Shown: piece by piece, positions 17,401-25,722 of the stretch
Layout: each line of letters opens with the position of its first letter
How positions within the stretch are numbered: position 1 is the stretch's first letter
Assembly: GCA_030584025.1 (NCBI GenBank)
Contig: CP129487.1
Coordinates: 2,542,001 to 2,606,000 of the forward strand
Reading direction: 5' to 3'
DNA length: 64,000 nucleotides
Source of the DNA: Cyclobacteriaceae bacterium
GTDB taxonomy: Bacteria > Bacteroidota > Bacteroidia > Cytophagales > Cyclobacteriaceae
Program-made: the position numbers and the translations under genes
The notes under the pieces: model-generated
What the model was told of the DNA's origin: nothing
Seen by the model: the letters and a program-made list of their open reading frames with translations, nothing else
Databases searched by the model: none

Positions 17401-18518
17401 GCCAGCAAATAGTTTGGGTCCGTAATCATGGTTGCTGGATGAATTGTCCAACCTTCTGGTGATGGATGCACCCATGTAAACGTGATGGGGTCTTCGCATA
17501 TTAACCCAAAAAAAGTACACTTTCGAGTTTTTAACTTTCTGGTGTACTCATCGAGTCTAACCATTACCGGGGAAAATCGAATTGAACTAGGCGCGGTTAC
17601 ATATTTTACATCACTTCCTTTAAGGTAATTAAGTACAATATTGTCACCAGATGGAGCTATAATTTGCTTTAAGAACCACTTTGAATTATAAAAGTCAATT
17701 GTATTAGTTTCGTTTTCATTTGCATTATCAAAATATTCGTCACCAGTATAGTACACGCTAGCCCTTTCATTAATTGAATATGAATACCATTCAACTGTTG
17801 CTGTCCATTTAAACCTTGCCTTCATGGTTAGTGTCTCAATTTTTCTTTCCTCCACAGAAGTAACATCGCCACCAAAAATATACTTTATACCATCTTCAGT
17901 AGTTACTTCAAACCTGTTGATTTTGTTGTTACTCAATGTATATGAGATCTTAACATTCTGTCGTGGTATCGGAACAGGTCGTTTGTATTTATCAAATACA
18001 AACCGTATTGAGCGGCCATTGATGTTTATCACAAATTCATCCGGATGAGTATCACGTTCATTCTTTTCACTATATGAAACCCAGTCTGAAGCGTTTGAGA
18101 GATTATTCCAATAATCTGTTGCTAAAGCATATTTCCAATACCCCACCGATGGATGCTCATCTGGCAATCCGTTCATATCTCTTGCAATGTATCCACCCGC
18201 ATTGAGTGTCCACTTTAAACCAACCTGACCCGCAAGTTCGTCAACCCTAACGCCAGAGGCATCGTAGTTTAAGGAAACGGGCAATGACAGTTCTCTACTG
18301 GTAAGCGTGATAAGGGGAAGGCTTATCTCTGGCAAACCTGTAAAATAATTAACAGGTATATTTCCAAACGAACCTAAAGACGCTGACTCAGACGGTTTGG
18401 GTATGTAGTTGGCATGGTAGTCGCTTTTTGCATATTCCCCGGTGGCAGGGGTTTGTGAAAATAGATTCACCACTGTAACCAAGGAACAAATCAGGAGGGG
18501 TATAATTACTCTGCTCAT
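14430..18518 (-). CDS. SpvB/YD-repeat-like secreted protein with PKD domain
   Basis: The 1362-aa protein has a signal peptide (to VVNLFSQ). Its N-terminal region (SLGSFGNIPVNYFTGLPEIS, then LPVSLNYDASGVRVDELAG) is typical of SpvB/TcdB-like and YD proteins of Bacteroidota. YD-type strands appear near residue 1130 (YYYDYDRLNRLKLEKDNDG). A PKD fold with its hallmark follows (YEWNMGDGN, SHIYQIPGNYTVTL, near 1190-1245), then a last Ig-like segment. Around residues 933-968 lies a six-cysteine insert with mirror-symmetric spacing. There is no T9SS C-terminal signal, so the export route is unclear. It ends 4 bp before the RHS gene; such SpvB-like/RHS pairs are common in this phylum and probably act together. 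Confidence 0.8.
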   Translation of the reverse strand: MSRVIIPLLICSLVTVVNLFSQTPATGEYAKSDYHANYIPKPSESASLGSFGNIPVNYFTGLPEISLPLITLTSRELSLPVSLNYDASGVRVDELAGQVGLKWTLNAGGYIARDMNGLPDEHPSVGYWKYALATDYWNNLSNASDWVSYSEKNERDTHPDEFVININGRSIRFVFDKYKRPVPIPRQNVKISYTLSNNKINRFEVTTEDGIKYIFGGDVTSVEERKIETLTMKARFKWTATVEWYSYSINERASVYYTGDEYFDNANENETNTIDFYNSKWFLKQIIAPSGDNIVLNYLKGSDVKYVTAPSSIRFSPVMVRLDEYTRKLKTRKCTFFGLICEDPITFTWVHPSPEGWTIHPATMITDPNYLLALRKFTEPVHGSGEPLPNFNTVNNRVPQAETNHYFKPESHAAHPGGVFMNHSVITESNIRLNSIVAANGNKITFQTSTREDLPGAVKYERVYLQNMDNVYVKSIKLNYATIETSDSQAQNDLFWISEAITIRKISSYSQSSTYFYPHYAKAYTETTVSNETLRKFVFEGLKAYNFKRLYLEGIVDETGGLNVPLYSFLYDGRNLLQRRTTPLSDGLRFAKVNANNELDFDLHSGKRTKIYRGYDPADASGVRVPTRGILKRITYPTKGYTEFQFGSVLGPQLQRILDFNEQANLISQKEIQYLNSINQTEGQFVSYANYELHAEEAMLDGTTSLGWMKNMIISSRPQNESSFRGPLTYYPKVRVYNGLKNNHNGYEDFVFTGSNSPTADEPDARDQRTPLFSNPSYSAPYTAMDIFPFPRKEMRDHLRGMLLEHIVYNNDGKQVKKVLNKYGINLHNYLSPVMYGFSAGTEPTPQNRKRYGRYKISADWIVLERTTETIFDSQNTPIGSFITVSEFIYDPQNLQQIESIKYNLADPSSKIVTKTKYVTHPDYNYTPTAMANCQQTYDNCMASCDTEPDPQVQNYCWQSCYDQFYNCELNIAANASPETGALVALVNNHQITSPVEIQNFVREQSDEKLISSVVYKYTREGSPTIFVKPKTIWGTKEIMNPSAYQTSKVESNGMFTADTRLRLLHSFDSYQQNTGNLLQQTSMDGIKTQYTWGHNNSLVTQFSVNPGSSISQTFSYNHKPLVGLNYVTDQNAIKYYYDYDRLNRLKLEKDNDGNITARYRYHYKTSKGFNTSISGTNYGIVGQSVHLSSSDDLEYGQISYEWNMGDGNIRTSTSVSHIYQIPGNYTVTLKKTNPEYGTVTITHPMTVNSPPSILIGVTGPTSIDLCNYNFEPTSFTATVRLGCPPYSFTWEYRYNGGSWITYASGSPVQAPPGFVYQEGYWEVRCTAYSGACNNQVTSQSIWLTTYRSDPNCFGGPIMHQN

Positions 18519-18599
18519 TCTTAAAATAATTTATCCAAGCATATTCCATCGTGATATTATATTGAGAATATCAGACTTAATAATTGCTTAAATTTTATT

Positions 18600-18660
18600 C
18601 AGGAAATCCTGCATAAAGTATGTCAGGTTTTCCTGACATGAACTGCAATTTATAATTGCA
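18600..18660. promoter_or_regulatory. Paired dyad sites and hairpin upstream of the RHS operon
   Basis: Two dyads share the arms CAGG/CCTG: CAGGAAATCCTG at 18600-18611, and an 8-bp perfect dyad ATGTCAGG-TTTT-CCTGACAT at 18620-18639, with centres 24 bp apart. A third perfect hairpin (TGCAATT, loop TAT, AATTGCA) lies at 18644-18660. They lie 82-142 bp upstream of the first gene of the operon. They could be operator sites for a dimeric regulator or elements of a structured leader. Confidence 0.4.
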
Positions 18661-18670
18661 CTAAAACACA

Positions 18671-18691
18671 AAAGACCCGAGAGGGCCTTTT
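18671..18691 (-). terminator. Intrinsic terminator of sppA
   Basis: Read on the minus strand, AAAGGCCC, loop TCTC, then GGGTCTTT forms an 8-bp stem with one G-U pair, followed by T-rich sequence. It lies 29 bp after the sppA stop codon. The G-U pair would be an A-C mismatch on the plus strand, which supports minus-strand use. Confidence 0.7.
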
Positions 18692-18719
18692 ATGCTAGAA
18701 ATAAAATTTATTTGAAACA

Positions 18720-20468
18720 CTAATGGATTGTCACCTCAAACGGCATGCGGGCCTGAACACCATATAATTCCTTCAATTTCAGCCCCTGTTGATAGAGGTA
18801 GTACTGATCACCAAGTTCTTCTTTCAACGCTTTGGTTTTAGCGTTCTCGGTGAGCTGCTCCATAAATTGTTCAAAGAACGGCTTCTGAACAGGGTACTGC
18901 TTTACGGTATAGTCATCTAAGCCTGCAGCCTGTACAGCAATGTTGATTGCATCACTATAACCACCCAGAATATCAACCAAGCCACGATCTTTTGCCTGTG
19001 AACCTGACCACACTCTTCCGGAAGCCACTTTCTTTAACGCGTCCTGTGACATAGCTCTTCCCTCCGCGGCTTTACCCGTAAAAGTTTCGTAGATCTCTTC
19101 GGTGCGATTTTGCCAGACATCCTTCTCAGCTTGCGTTAACGGTCGACTGATCGTTACCAACTCTCCATACTTGCCCGTATTAACCTCATCGAACGTAATG
19201 CCAAGCTTGTTTCCCAAAAATCCACTCGCATCAAACAATACACTGAATATGCCAATTGAACCGGTAATGGTGTGCGGCTGTGCCACTATGGTATCTGCTG
19301 CCATGGCTAAGTAATAACCACCCGAAGCAGCATAATCAGACATAGAAGCAATTACCGGTTTCACTGCTGTAGCAAGCTTCACTTCGCGCCACATCATATC
19401 GGATGCCTGAAATGCGCCACCCGGTGAGTTCACCCGGATTACAATGGCCTTCACCTTTTTATTCAGTCTTGCCTTGCGGATTTCCTCTGCAATAGTTTCT
19501 CCACCAATAATGCCTTCACTTGATTTACCGGGCATGATGGTTCCATCCGCTACGATTACAGCAACTTCATTTGCACCACCTTGTTTAGCCTGAATGCTTT
19601 TACTGTATTTCTTTCTGGTTACAAATTTAATACGGGCATCTTCTTCCAATTCCAGGCGTCCGCGAAGTTCATTCAACACTTCATCATAATATAACAGACC
19701 ATCTACCAAACCATGCTCAACTGCAAGCTTGGAATTACGCACCGTCATGTTATCTGACAATTCTCTCAAGTTATCAAGGGGAATGTTTCGTCCTTCAGAT
19801 ATACCAACCAGCATGTGATCATAAATGGAGTTGAGCAACTCAGACAATTGCAACCTGTTTTCGTCACTCATTTTTTCAAGCATAAACGGTTCCACTGCAC
19901 TTTTGAAATCCCCTACCCTGAAAATCTCAGGTTTGATCTCAAGCTTATCGAATAGCTTTTTAAAGAATGTTACCTCCACGGTTAATCCGTTAAACTCAAC
20001 CTCTCCTTCAGGATTCAAATAAACTTTATCAGCTGCTGTTGCAAGGTAGTAGGCTGGCTCCGACATCACATCGGCATACGCTACCACCCACTTACCGCTT
20101 TCGCGGAAATCGATCAGCGATTGCCGAATTTCCTCAAGGGTTGAAAACCCTGCCATCGGGTAACTTACGTTCAGAAAAATGCCTTTAATCTTGGGGTCAG
20201 ATTTCGCATGCCTGATAGTTTCCTTTAAGTTCAGCAAGCCAATTTTCTGTATGCCGCTTCCAAAAAAAGGCATTCCTGAAAAGGGGTCATCTATTTCCTG
20301 TTCTGTAATCTGGGCATCCAGTTTTAACTGAAGCACCGAGTTGCTGGTAATCACCACTTTCTCCTCTGAGCCTAAAGCAAAGAGTAGGGCTATCATCAAT
20401 ACAAAACTAATTGCTGAAAAAACCAGCAGGGCCAAAAATGAGGCAAGGAACGTTTTAAAGAAATTCAT
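18720..20468 (-). CDS. sppA: Signal peptide peptidase SppA, long (67K) type
   Basis: The 582-aa protein is anchored by an N-terminal membrane helix (FLALLVFSAISFVLMIALLF). It carries two tandem ClpP-like domains as in E. coli SppA. The general-base lysine is Lys189 in GDFKSAVEPF and the nucleophile Ser382 in DYAASGGYY, matching K209 and S409 of E. coli by context. It degrades cleaved signal peptides in the membrane, with the active site in the periplasm. It is divergent from folK, 64 bp away, and has its own terminator at 18671-18691. Length and motifs are intact. Confidence 0.93.
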   Translation of the reverse strand: MNFFKTFLASFLALLVFSAISFVLMIALLFALGSEEKVVITSNSVLQLKLDAQITEQEIDDPFSGMPFFGSGIQKIGLLNLKETIRHAKSDPKIKGIFLNVSYPMAGFSTLEEIRQSLIDFRESGKWVVAYADVMSEPAYYLATAADKVYLNPEGEVEFNGLTVEVTFFKKLFDKLEIKPEIFRVGDFKSAVEPFMLEKMSDENRLQLSELLNSIYDHMLVGISEGRNIPLDNLRELSDNMTVRNSKLAVEHGLVDGLLYYDEVLNELRGRLELEEDARIKFVTRKKYSKSIQAKQGGANEVAVIVADGTIMPGKSSEGIIGGETIAEEIRKARLNKKVKAIVIRVNSPGGAFQASDMMWREVKLATAVKPVIASMSDYAASGGYYLAMAADTIVAQPHTITGSIGIFSVLFDASGFLGNKLGITFDEVNTGKYGELVTISRPLTQAEKDVWQNRTEEIYETFTGKAAEGRAMSQDALKKVASGRVWSGSQAKDRGLVDILGGYSDAINIAVQAAGLDDYTVKQYPVQKPFFEQFMEQLTENAKTKALKEELGDQYYLYQQGLKLKELYGVQARMPFEVTIH

Positions 20469-20520
20469 AAACCGGAAATTAAGTCTCGAAATTAAGCAAC
20501 TCAGTCTGCCTTTTAAAAGT

Positions 20521-20528
20521 TAAGTTTG
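20521..20528 (+). promoter_or_regulatory. -7 promoter element directly before folK
   Basis: TAAGTTTG matches TAnnTTTG and ends 4 bp before the folK ATG, so transcription would start at or beside the A of the start codon (leaderless mRNA). No convincing TTG element is seen upstream. Confidence 0.4.
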
Positions 20529-20532
20529 CTGA

Positions 20533-21027
20533 ATGGCAAATGTCTTCCTTTTACTAGGCAGCAACCTGGGCGATAAAATCGGCCAGTTAACCGAGGCACG
20601 CCAGCAAATCAGTCGGCTTATTGGGCCAATTGTTACAGCTTCTTCCATTTATAAAACAGCTGCATGGGGCGAAGAAAATCAAGATGATTTTCTCAATCAG
20701 GTTGTTTGGGTAGATACAGAATCGCAGCCCTATGAAGTTTTGAATATTACTCAACACATAGAAAAACAGGCGGGGCGCATACGTAAAGAAAGATGGGGTG
20801 CCAGAACGCTTGACATTGACATCCTGCTTTGGGATGATAAAGTGGTTGCAAACCCTGATCTGAAAATTCCACACCCCGGAATTCCGGATCGAAAATTTAC
20901 CCTCGTTCCATTAGCTGAAATTGCTCCACTCTTGGTTCATCCCATTCTTCAGAAAACCATTGAAAAGCTACTGGAAGATTGTACGGATAATTTACCCGTT
21001 GAAAGGCTACAACACCAAGATTCCTAA
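20533..21027 (+). CDS. folK: 2-amino-4-hydroxy-6-hydroxymethyldihydropteridine pyrophosphokinase
   Basis: The 164-aa HPPK transfers pyrophosphate from ATP to 6-hydroxymethyl-dihydropterin in folate synthesis. Signature motifs are present: LLLGSNLGD at the N-terminus, TAAWG and DDFLNQV, and RWGARTLDIDILLW with the two magnesium-binding aspartates. IPHPGIPDRKFTLVPLAEI is the conserved C-terminal pterin/ATP segment. The length is normal for a single-domain FolK. It is convergent with fabD (4-bp overlap of the 3' ends) and divergent from sppA. The start is fixed by the classical MANVFLLLGSN N-terminus. Confidence 0.95.
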   Translation: MANVFLLLGSNLGDKIGQLTEARQQISRLIGPIVTASSIYKTAAWGEENQDDFLNQVVWVDTESQPYEVLNITQHIEKQAGRIRKERWGARTLDIDILLWDDKVVANPDLKIPHPGIPDRKFTLVPLAEIAPLLVHPILQKTIEKLLEDCTDNLPVERLQHQDS

Positions 21028-21899
21028 ATACTCATGGCCTCGACCTGAGGAGCTATTTTTTTCACCAGACCTTGCAACACTTTACCCGGACCACATTCGA
21101 TGAATGTTGTGGCACCATCTCCCACCATTTTTTGTACGGATTGAGTCCAGCGAACCGGAGCCGTAAGTTGATCGATCAGATTTTTTTTAATTGCCTGCAC
21201 ATCTGAAGAAGGAGAAGCATTTACATTTTGATATACCGGGCAAATGGGAGTATGAAACGGTGTGGCGTCAATGGCTGAAGCCAGCTCTTCACGTGCGGGC
21301 TCCATTAAGGGCGAATGAAAAGCACCACCTACTTGAAGGGGTAAGGCTCGTTTCGCCCCGGCCGCCTTTAGTTTTTCGCACGCGATTTCAATTCCTTTTA
21401 ACGATCCGGAAATAACCAGTTGACCCGGACAATTATAGTTTGCGGCTACAACAATCTCTTCCTTAATGGATGCACACACCCCTTCAACTACGTGATCATC
21501 CAATCCAAGAATAGCAGCCATGGTTGATGGATTTATTTCACAGGCACGCTGCATGGCCATCGCACGTTTATACACCAGCTTTAATCCGTCTGAAAAGGAT
21601 AATGCTTTATTGGCTACCAGCGCGGAAAATTCACCCAACGAGTGACCGGCCACCATATCAGGCTTAAACGAATCATTAGACAGTGCTACCGCAACCGAGT
21701 GAATAAATACAGCCGGCTGTGTAACCTTCGTTTGTCTCAGCTCATCGGCTGTACCTGAAAACATAATGGAGGTTATATCAAATCCGAGTATGGCATTTGC
21801 TTCATCAAACAACTGTTTTGCCTTCGGATTTGATTCATAAATATCTTTACCCATTCCGGTAAACTGTGCACCCTGACCGGGAAATACATAAGCCTTCAT
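21024..21899 (-). CDS. fabD: Malonyl-CoA:ACP transacylase
   Basis: The 291-aa enzyme loads malonyl groups onto acyl carrier protein for fatty-acid elongation. The nucleophile is Ser87 in GHSLGE and the catalytic His195 sits in GGAFHSPLM. PGQGAQFTGMGKD at the N-terminus and AANYNCPGQLVISG are also family hallmarks. The length is typical. It stands alone here, away from fabH (35292) and acpP, and its 3' end overlaps folK by 4 bp in convergent orientation. Confidence 0.95.
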   Translation of the reverse strand: MKAYVFPGQGAQFTGMGKDIYESNPKAKQLFDEANAILGFDITSIMFSGTADELRQTKVTQPAVFIHSVAVALSNDSFKPDMVAGHSLGEFSALVANKALSFSDGLKLVYKRAMAMQRACEINPSTMAAILGLDDHVVEGVCASIKEEIVVAANYNCPGQLVISGSLKGIEIACEKLKAAGAKRALPLQVGGAFHSPLMEPAREELASAIDATPFHTPICPVYQNVNASPSSDVQAIKKNLIDQLTAPVRWTQSVQKMVGDGATTFIECGPGKVLQGLVKKIAPQVEAMSI

Positions 21900-21974
21900 A
21901 CTATTCAGTTTTATTCATTAACACGCGAAAATACAAAAGACAGGCTTTCGCCAAAGCATGGTGCGCCTAAGTCC

Positions 21975-22391
21975 TTAATCAATAAACCTACCCTTAAGCT
22001 CAGGCGTGGGCAGCCAGCAAGCATCTTTTTTACCAAACCAGCTATACCGGTTACGTGAAATCCAATTGTAGATTGGGTCCCGAAGAAATCTTGGAACAAT
22101 TTTAAAAACATAAAACAATGGCCATAAGCCCGTAAGCTGGCGGGCTATTTCCAAGGCGGCATCGCTTCGCTCCAAAAACGAGTTTCTTCGAACCAAAATA
22201 ATGCTGTAGAGGGCATCCGTAGGAAGTTGAAATTTTTCCAGCAATTGCTGTCCCGTTGGAGATTGTAATGAAGCGAACCGAAACCTGGCTTTCGGATCAC
22301 GCTTGATGATAAACTGAACGGAACTGCTGCACAGGTTGCAGACACCATCGAATAAAACAATATTATTAAACTGATCCGAGACAGAACTCAT
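21975..22391 (-). CDS. DCC-family thiol oxidoreductase-like protein (DUF393)
   Basis: The 138-aa protein opens with IVLFDGVCNLCSSSVQFI, the DxxCxxC motif (Cys18, Cys21) that names the DCC family. RFRFASLQSPTGQQLL and the later ARQLTGLWPLFYVFKIVP are also typical. Members are thioredoxin-fold proteins of poorly defined function. I chose ATG 22391 rather than 22409 because it overlaps the upstream stop codon as ATGA, a sign of translational coupling with the T9SS cargo gene. The shorter protein also has the usual family length. Confidence 0.8.
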   Translation of the reverse strand: MSSVSDQFNNIVLFDGVCNLCSSSVQFIIKRDPKARFRFASLQSPTGQQLLEKFQLPTDALYSIILVRRNSFLERSDAALEIARQLTGLWPLFYVFKIVPRFLRDPIYNWISRNRYSWFGKKDACWLPTPELKGRFID

Positions 22392-25300
22392 CGAACGAGG
22401 TGAACCCATCCTTTAATGGTCTGAACGCGTTTCTTCGGATCTACCACATCGAAGGTCACATCGGCCTTGTAGAAGTAAATACCTGAGGCCAATGGCTTGC
22501 CTCCATTATCACGGCCATCCCAATCCACAAAAATGGTATTCTCACCACCTGAAGTATAGTTGTAAACCTCACCACCCCACCGATTAATAATAGTCAGCTC
22601 TACACGTTGTACGAAGCGGGCACATCGGCCTTGCAAATGTGCAGGTACTTGGCAACCTTCTTCGCCATTACCGCAATTCTGGTATTCACGAACATTAAAC
22701 GCGCTGAACAAGTCATTGAAGCCATCGCCATTTGGTGTAAAGATGTTAGGCAGCTCGTAATATGGGCAGTTATCATTGCATACCGGGTCGCTCAATTCAC
22801 TTTCATTACCGGAGCGATCAACCGCAGAAATGCGGTAACAACGAGCAAATGTATTCAGGTTGTTATGGACATAAAACGTATCCGTAACGTTTGTAGCCAA
22901 TAGTGAGAAGGGCGCACCAACCGAATTCGCCACATACACATTATAGGTTCGGATATCGGCCCGACATGTCTCGTCTTCCGGGCGATTCCAGAATATGGTA
23001 TTGCTGAACGTATTGAAATTACAAACCTCCTGTTGAACAAAATCTTCGCAGTTGGTTAACTCGGCCTGTAGCACTGGCTTACAAGGTGCCTCATCATCAA
23101 CAGGCTGCGCACAAATAATCTGGGAGTAATTTTCTTGGGGTACCGCAATAGCCGGGTTACCATACCCGCCTCGGGTCATTACCCGGTAACAATACACTGT
23201 GTTATTATCCAAGGGTTCATTGTTGTGCTGACCAACATCCGTGTATCGGAATAAACTATCGAACACATTCACACTGGCAATCAAAGTAAGATCACCCTCT
23301 GTCGCATTTTCCGGCCCACGATAAATATCATGTAACGGGAAGCTTTGAATTTGATTCGACCAGGGTACAAAGGCATTCCAGTTAAGTTCAATTCTGCCTG
23401 AAGAAGGTTTGAGTTCAAGTCGAACCGTTGAGGCAGAAGCCGATTGATCAAAAGGTGTTGTTTGATTTTGAGCAAACACCTTTACCCTGTAATTATAAAT
23501 CTTACTGTCTGTATCCAAATTTGTATCCAGAATGGTTGTATCACCCGGCAACGTTCCCGTGTGAATGGCCACATAGTTGGTACCTGCAAAACCATCTGCA
23601 CGCTCAACCACGTAATCATATCCATACGGCTCTTTCGGAAATTGGCCCTCATCTGCATCAAATGGAGCGCGCCAACTAACCCGAATTTCTCCATCTGTTA
23701 ACGAGGTTTTTTCTATGGTAACATGCGTAATTACAGGAGCATCAGCTAAAATGGGAGGTATACAAATTTCTTGGGACACATAACTTTCTCCACCACCAGG
23801 TTGAGGATACACGGCCACTAACCGGTAACAATAGCGTGCACCTACATCCAAACCTGTATCATTAAACTGAGTTGCCGTTGCTGCCACCTGTCCAACCTGT
23901 GTGTATCCTAAAAATGGAGGCATACCGGTTTGACAACTATCGGGTTCAAATGTAATACTGTCAACTCTTCTCCAAACTTGAATAAAGGCAGCTTCCTGGC
24001 TGCAGGTGTAATCTTGCCAAGTGAGCAATGCACTTCGGTTCGTAAAATCGGGTGTTGCCGATGACCATACTGGTGGTGGTGCTACCACACGAATGCGCCA
24101 TGTTTTAAATGTAACCAGCTTTGGTCCTCTCCCAGGATTTCCGTTTGCATCTGGTGGATTATCTGTTATCTTGAAAACGACTTGGTAAGGAAGCTCCTTT
24201 ACATGAAAACATTGGGTTTCCCACTCAAATTCAAGTTCTGCAGGAGGATTGGAAGGTTGATAATCATTCAACCCGGGAACAGGCGAATATGTAGCTGGGG
24301 ATTCAAAATTAAAAATCTCAGAAAATGCTTCGATTTTAACATCATGGCTTTCCGGGTCTATACCGAATATTGTTGCGTTAATTGTTGTGCCCGCCTCTAC
24401 ACATATATCTTCCGGAACAATTAAATCAGGACGTTCATTGTCACAGTCATCTACAATAATCTGCATGTCCCTGCGAACAAATCCTAATCTGAACCATTGC
24501 CCATTTATTTTCCGCCATTCAACTACAATAAAAGCAATGTTATACTGACCGCTCAAACCAGGAGCATCCCAAATAATTGTTCCGTCAACAGGATTTATTG
24601 TAAACGTTGGGGGTCCATTTCCAGCTTCATTTCCATTCGGGAAATTGGCGTAGAAACTTTGATCATTTGGATCTCTATATTGCGCTACGGTCTCGTTCCT
24701 GTTTCGGAAAGGAATTACAAACTCATAAGACAAGCTATCGCCATCCGGATCAAAAGCACCGGGGTTATGAAAGAACGCCACACCTGTGCAAGCCCGATCG
24801 ATTGGAGGGATTAAAAGTTGAGGTGTGTTATTGCAACCAAAAAAAGGATCAATATTAATTTGAGTCTCAATATAAAAGGTGGTAGAAATAGAGTTTGCCA
24901 TATTCAAAACCCCTCCATTTCTATTTGGCTCAACGTAACTGATAACATACCGGCCCGGACCGGAGTACGTGTGTTCAATAGTGAAGGAGGCCGAAGCAAC
25001 ATCTGGCCCAAGAGACAGGTCGGGGTTATTTGGCGTTTCGGGAACAAGAATTGGAGCCGAACCATCTCCAAAATCCAGGTAATCCATTTCACCTCCAAAA
25101 AGCACGGTGGACCCAGTATTGGTATAAACGGTAACGGTAATGCGAAACGTTAAACCTGTACAACTTACCCGTGTGGCTACGATTTGACCTGCCCGTAAAT
25201 GGGTTGCATTGGCTTGCGGAATAAACAAAACCTGCAAAATGGCGATGAAGAATAAAACTATTCCCGCCTTGCCCGCCTCAAACTTCAATATTCCGCCCAT
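22388..25300 (-). CDS. Large secreted T9SS type B cargo protein with fibronectin-like domains
   Basis: The 970-aa protein has a signal peptide (ending IPQANA). A cell-surface beta-sandwich region begins with THLRAGQIVATRVSC, the usual start of large Bacteroidota adhesins, with PKD-like segments (YSGPGRYVISYVEPNR). Several fibronectin III-like domains follow (about 420-840). The C-terminal sorting domain has LPNIFTPNGDGFNDLF, IINRWGGEVY, DWDGRDNGGKPLASGIYFYK. This is the gliding-motility-associated (CHU_C, type B) signal read by the type IX secretion system, so the product is expected outside the cell. Many cysteines suggest disulfides. Its ligand is unknown. No T9SS core gene is in the window. 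Confidence 0.88.
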   Translation of the reverse strand: MGGILKFEAGKAGIVLFFIAILQVLFIPQANATHLRAGQIVATRVSCTGLTFRITVTVYTNTGSTVLFGGEMDYLDFGDGSAPILVPETPNNPDLSLGPDVASASFTIEHTYSGPGRYVISYVEPNRNGGVLNMANSISTTFYIETQINIDPFFGCNNTPQLLIPPIDRACTGVAFFHNPGAFDPDGDSLSYEFVIPFRNRNETVAQYRDPNDQSFYANFPNGNEAGNGPPTFTINPVDGTIIWDAPGLSGQYNIAFIVVEWRKINGQWFRLGFVRRDMQIIVDDCDNERPDLIVPEDICVEAGTTINATIFGIDPESHDVKIEAFSEIFNFESPATYSPVPGLNDYQPSNPPAELEFEWETQCFHVKELPYQVVFKITDNPPDANGNPGRGPKLVTFKTWRIRVVAPPPVWSSATPDFTNRSALLTWQDYTCSQEAAFIQVWRRVDSITFEPDSCQTGMPPFLGYTQVGQVAATATQFNDTGLDVGARYCYRLVAVYPQPGGGESYVSQEICIPPILADAPVITHVTIEKTSLTDGEIRVSWRAPFDADEGQFPKEPYGYDYVVERADGFAGTNYVAIHTGTLPGDTTILDTNLDTDSKIYNYRVKVFAQNQTTPFDQSASASTVRLELKPSSGRIELNWNAFVPWSNQIQSFPLHDIYRGPENATEGDLTLIASVNVFDSLFRYTDVGQHNNEPLDNNTVYCYRVMTRGGYGNPAIAVPQENYSQIICAQPVDDEAPCKPVLQAELTNCEDFVQQEVCNFNTFSNTIFWNRPEDETCRADIRTYNVYVANSVGAPFSLLATNVTDTFYVHNNLNTFARCYRISAVDRSGNESELSDPVCNDNCPYYELPNIFTPNGDGFNDLFSAFNVREYQNCGNGEEGCQVPAHLQGRCARFVQRVELTIINRWGGEVYNYTSGGENTIFVDWDGRDNGGKPLASGIYFYKADVTFDVVDPKKRVQTIKGWVHLVR

Positions 25301-25442
25301 GTGATACCAATCAGGTTACAATATAAAACCCTTATGCCGATCGAAAAAATTCAAATTATTCAACGATATAGCGTCAATTTTAGTCTTTTAACCCCCGAAA
25401 AGGTTAAGTTGTTGTTATAAACGCTGTAAAAATTCACTTTTC

Positions 25443-25682
25443 ATGCGAATCATTGGAGAAATACCGCATCCCTCCTGCAAAATAACACTCTTTAGCTGGA
25501 ACAACCGGTACTTAATTAAACTGGAGCAAGGACTCCTCGAACAAACGTATAAGATAGATCAGTTTGAATTAAGCGGTGAGCAGGAGCTACACCAGATTTT
25601 AAGTGAGGAGTTCCTTACCAAAGCCACCAATCTTTTTTCCGAAATGGAGGCCGCGCTTCGAAAAGCACAGCAGGCCTTATAA
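25443..25682 (+). CDS. Small cytoplasmic protein of unknown function (79 aa)
   Basis: The protein begins MRIIGEIPHPSCKITLFSWN and continues with a beta-like segment (NRYLIKLEQGLLEQTYKI), then an amphipathic helix (ATNLFSEMEAALRKAQQAL). There is no signal peptide or membrane helix. I recall similar short proteins in Cytophagales genomes but know no name or function. It lies 40 bp upstream of the PlsB-like acyltransferase on the same strand and may share its transcript. Confidence 0.6.
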   Translation: MRIIGEIPHPSCKITLFSWNNRYLIKLEQGLLEQTYKIDQFELSGEQELHQILSEEFLTKATNLFSEMEAALRKAQQAL

Positions 25683-25722
25683 AAAATACGCATACTACAG
25701 ATGCGTGAAAATGTAGTATTTT

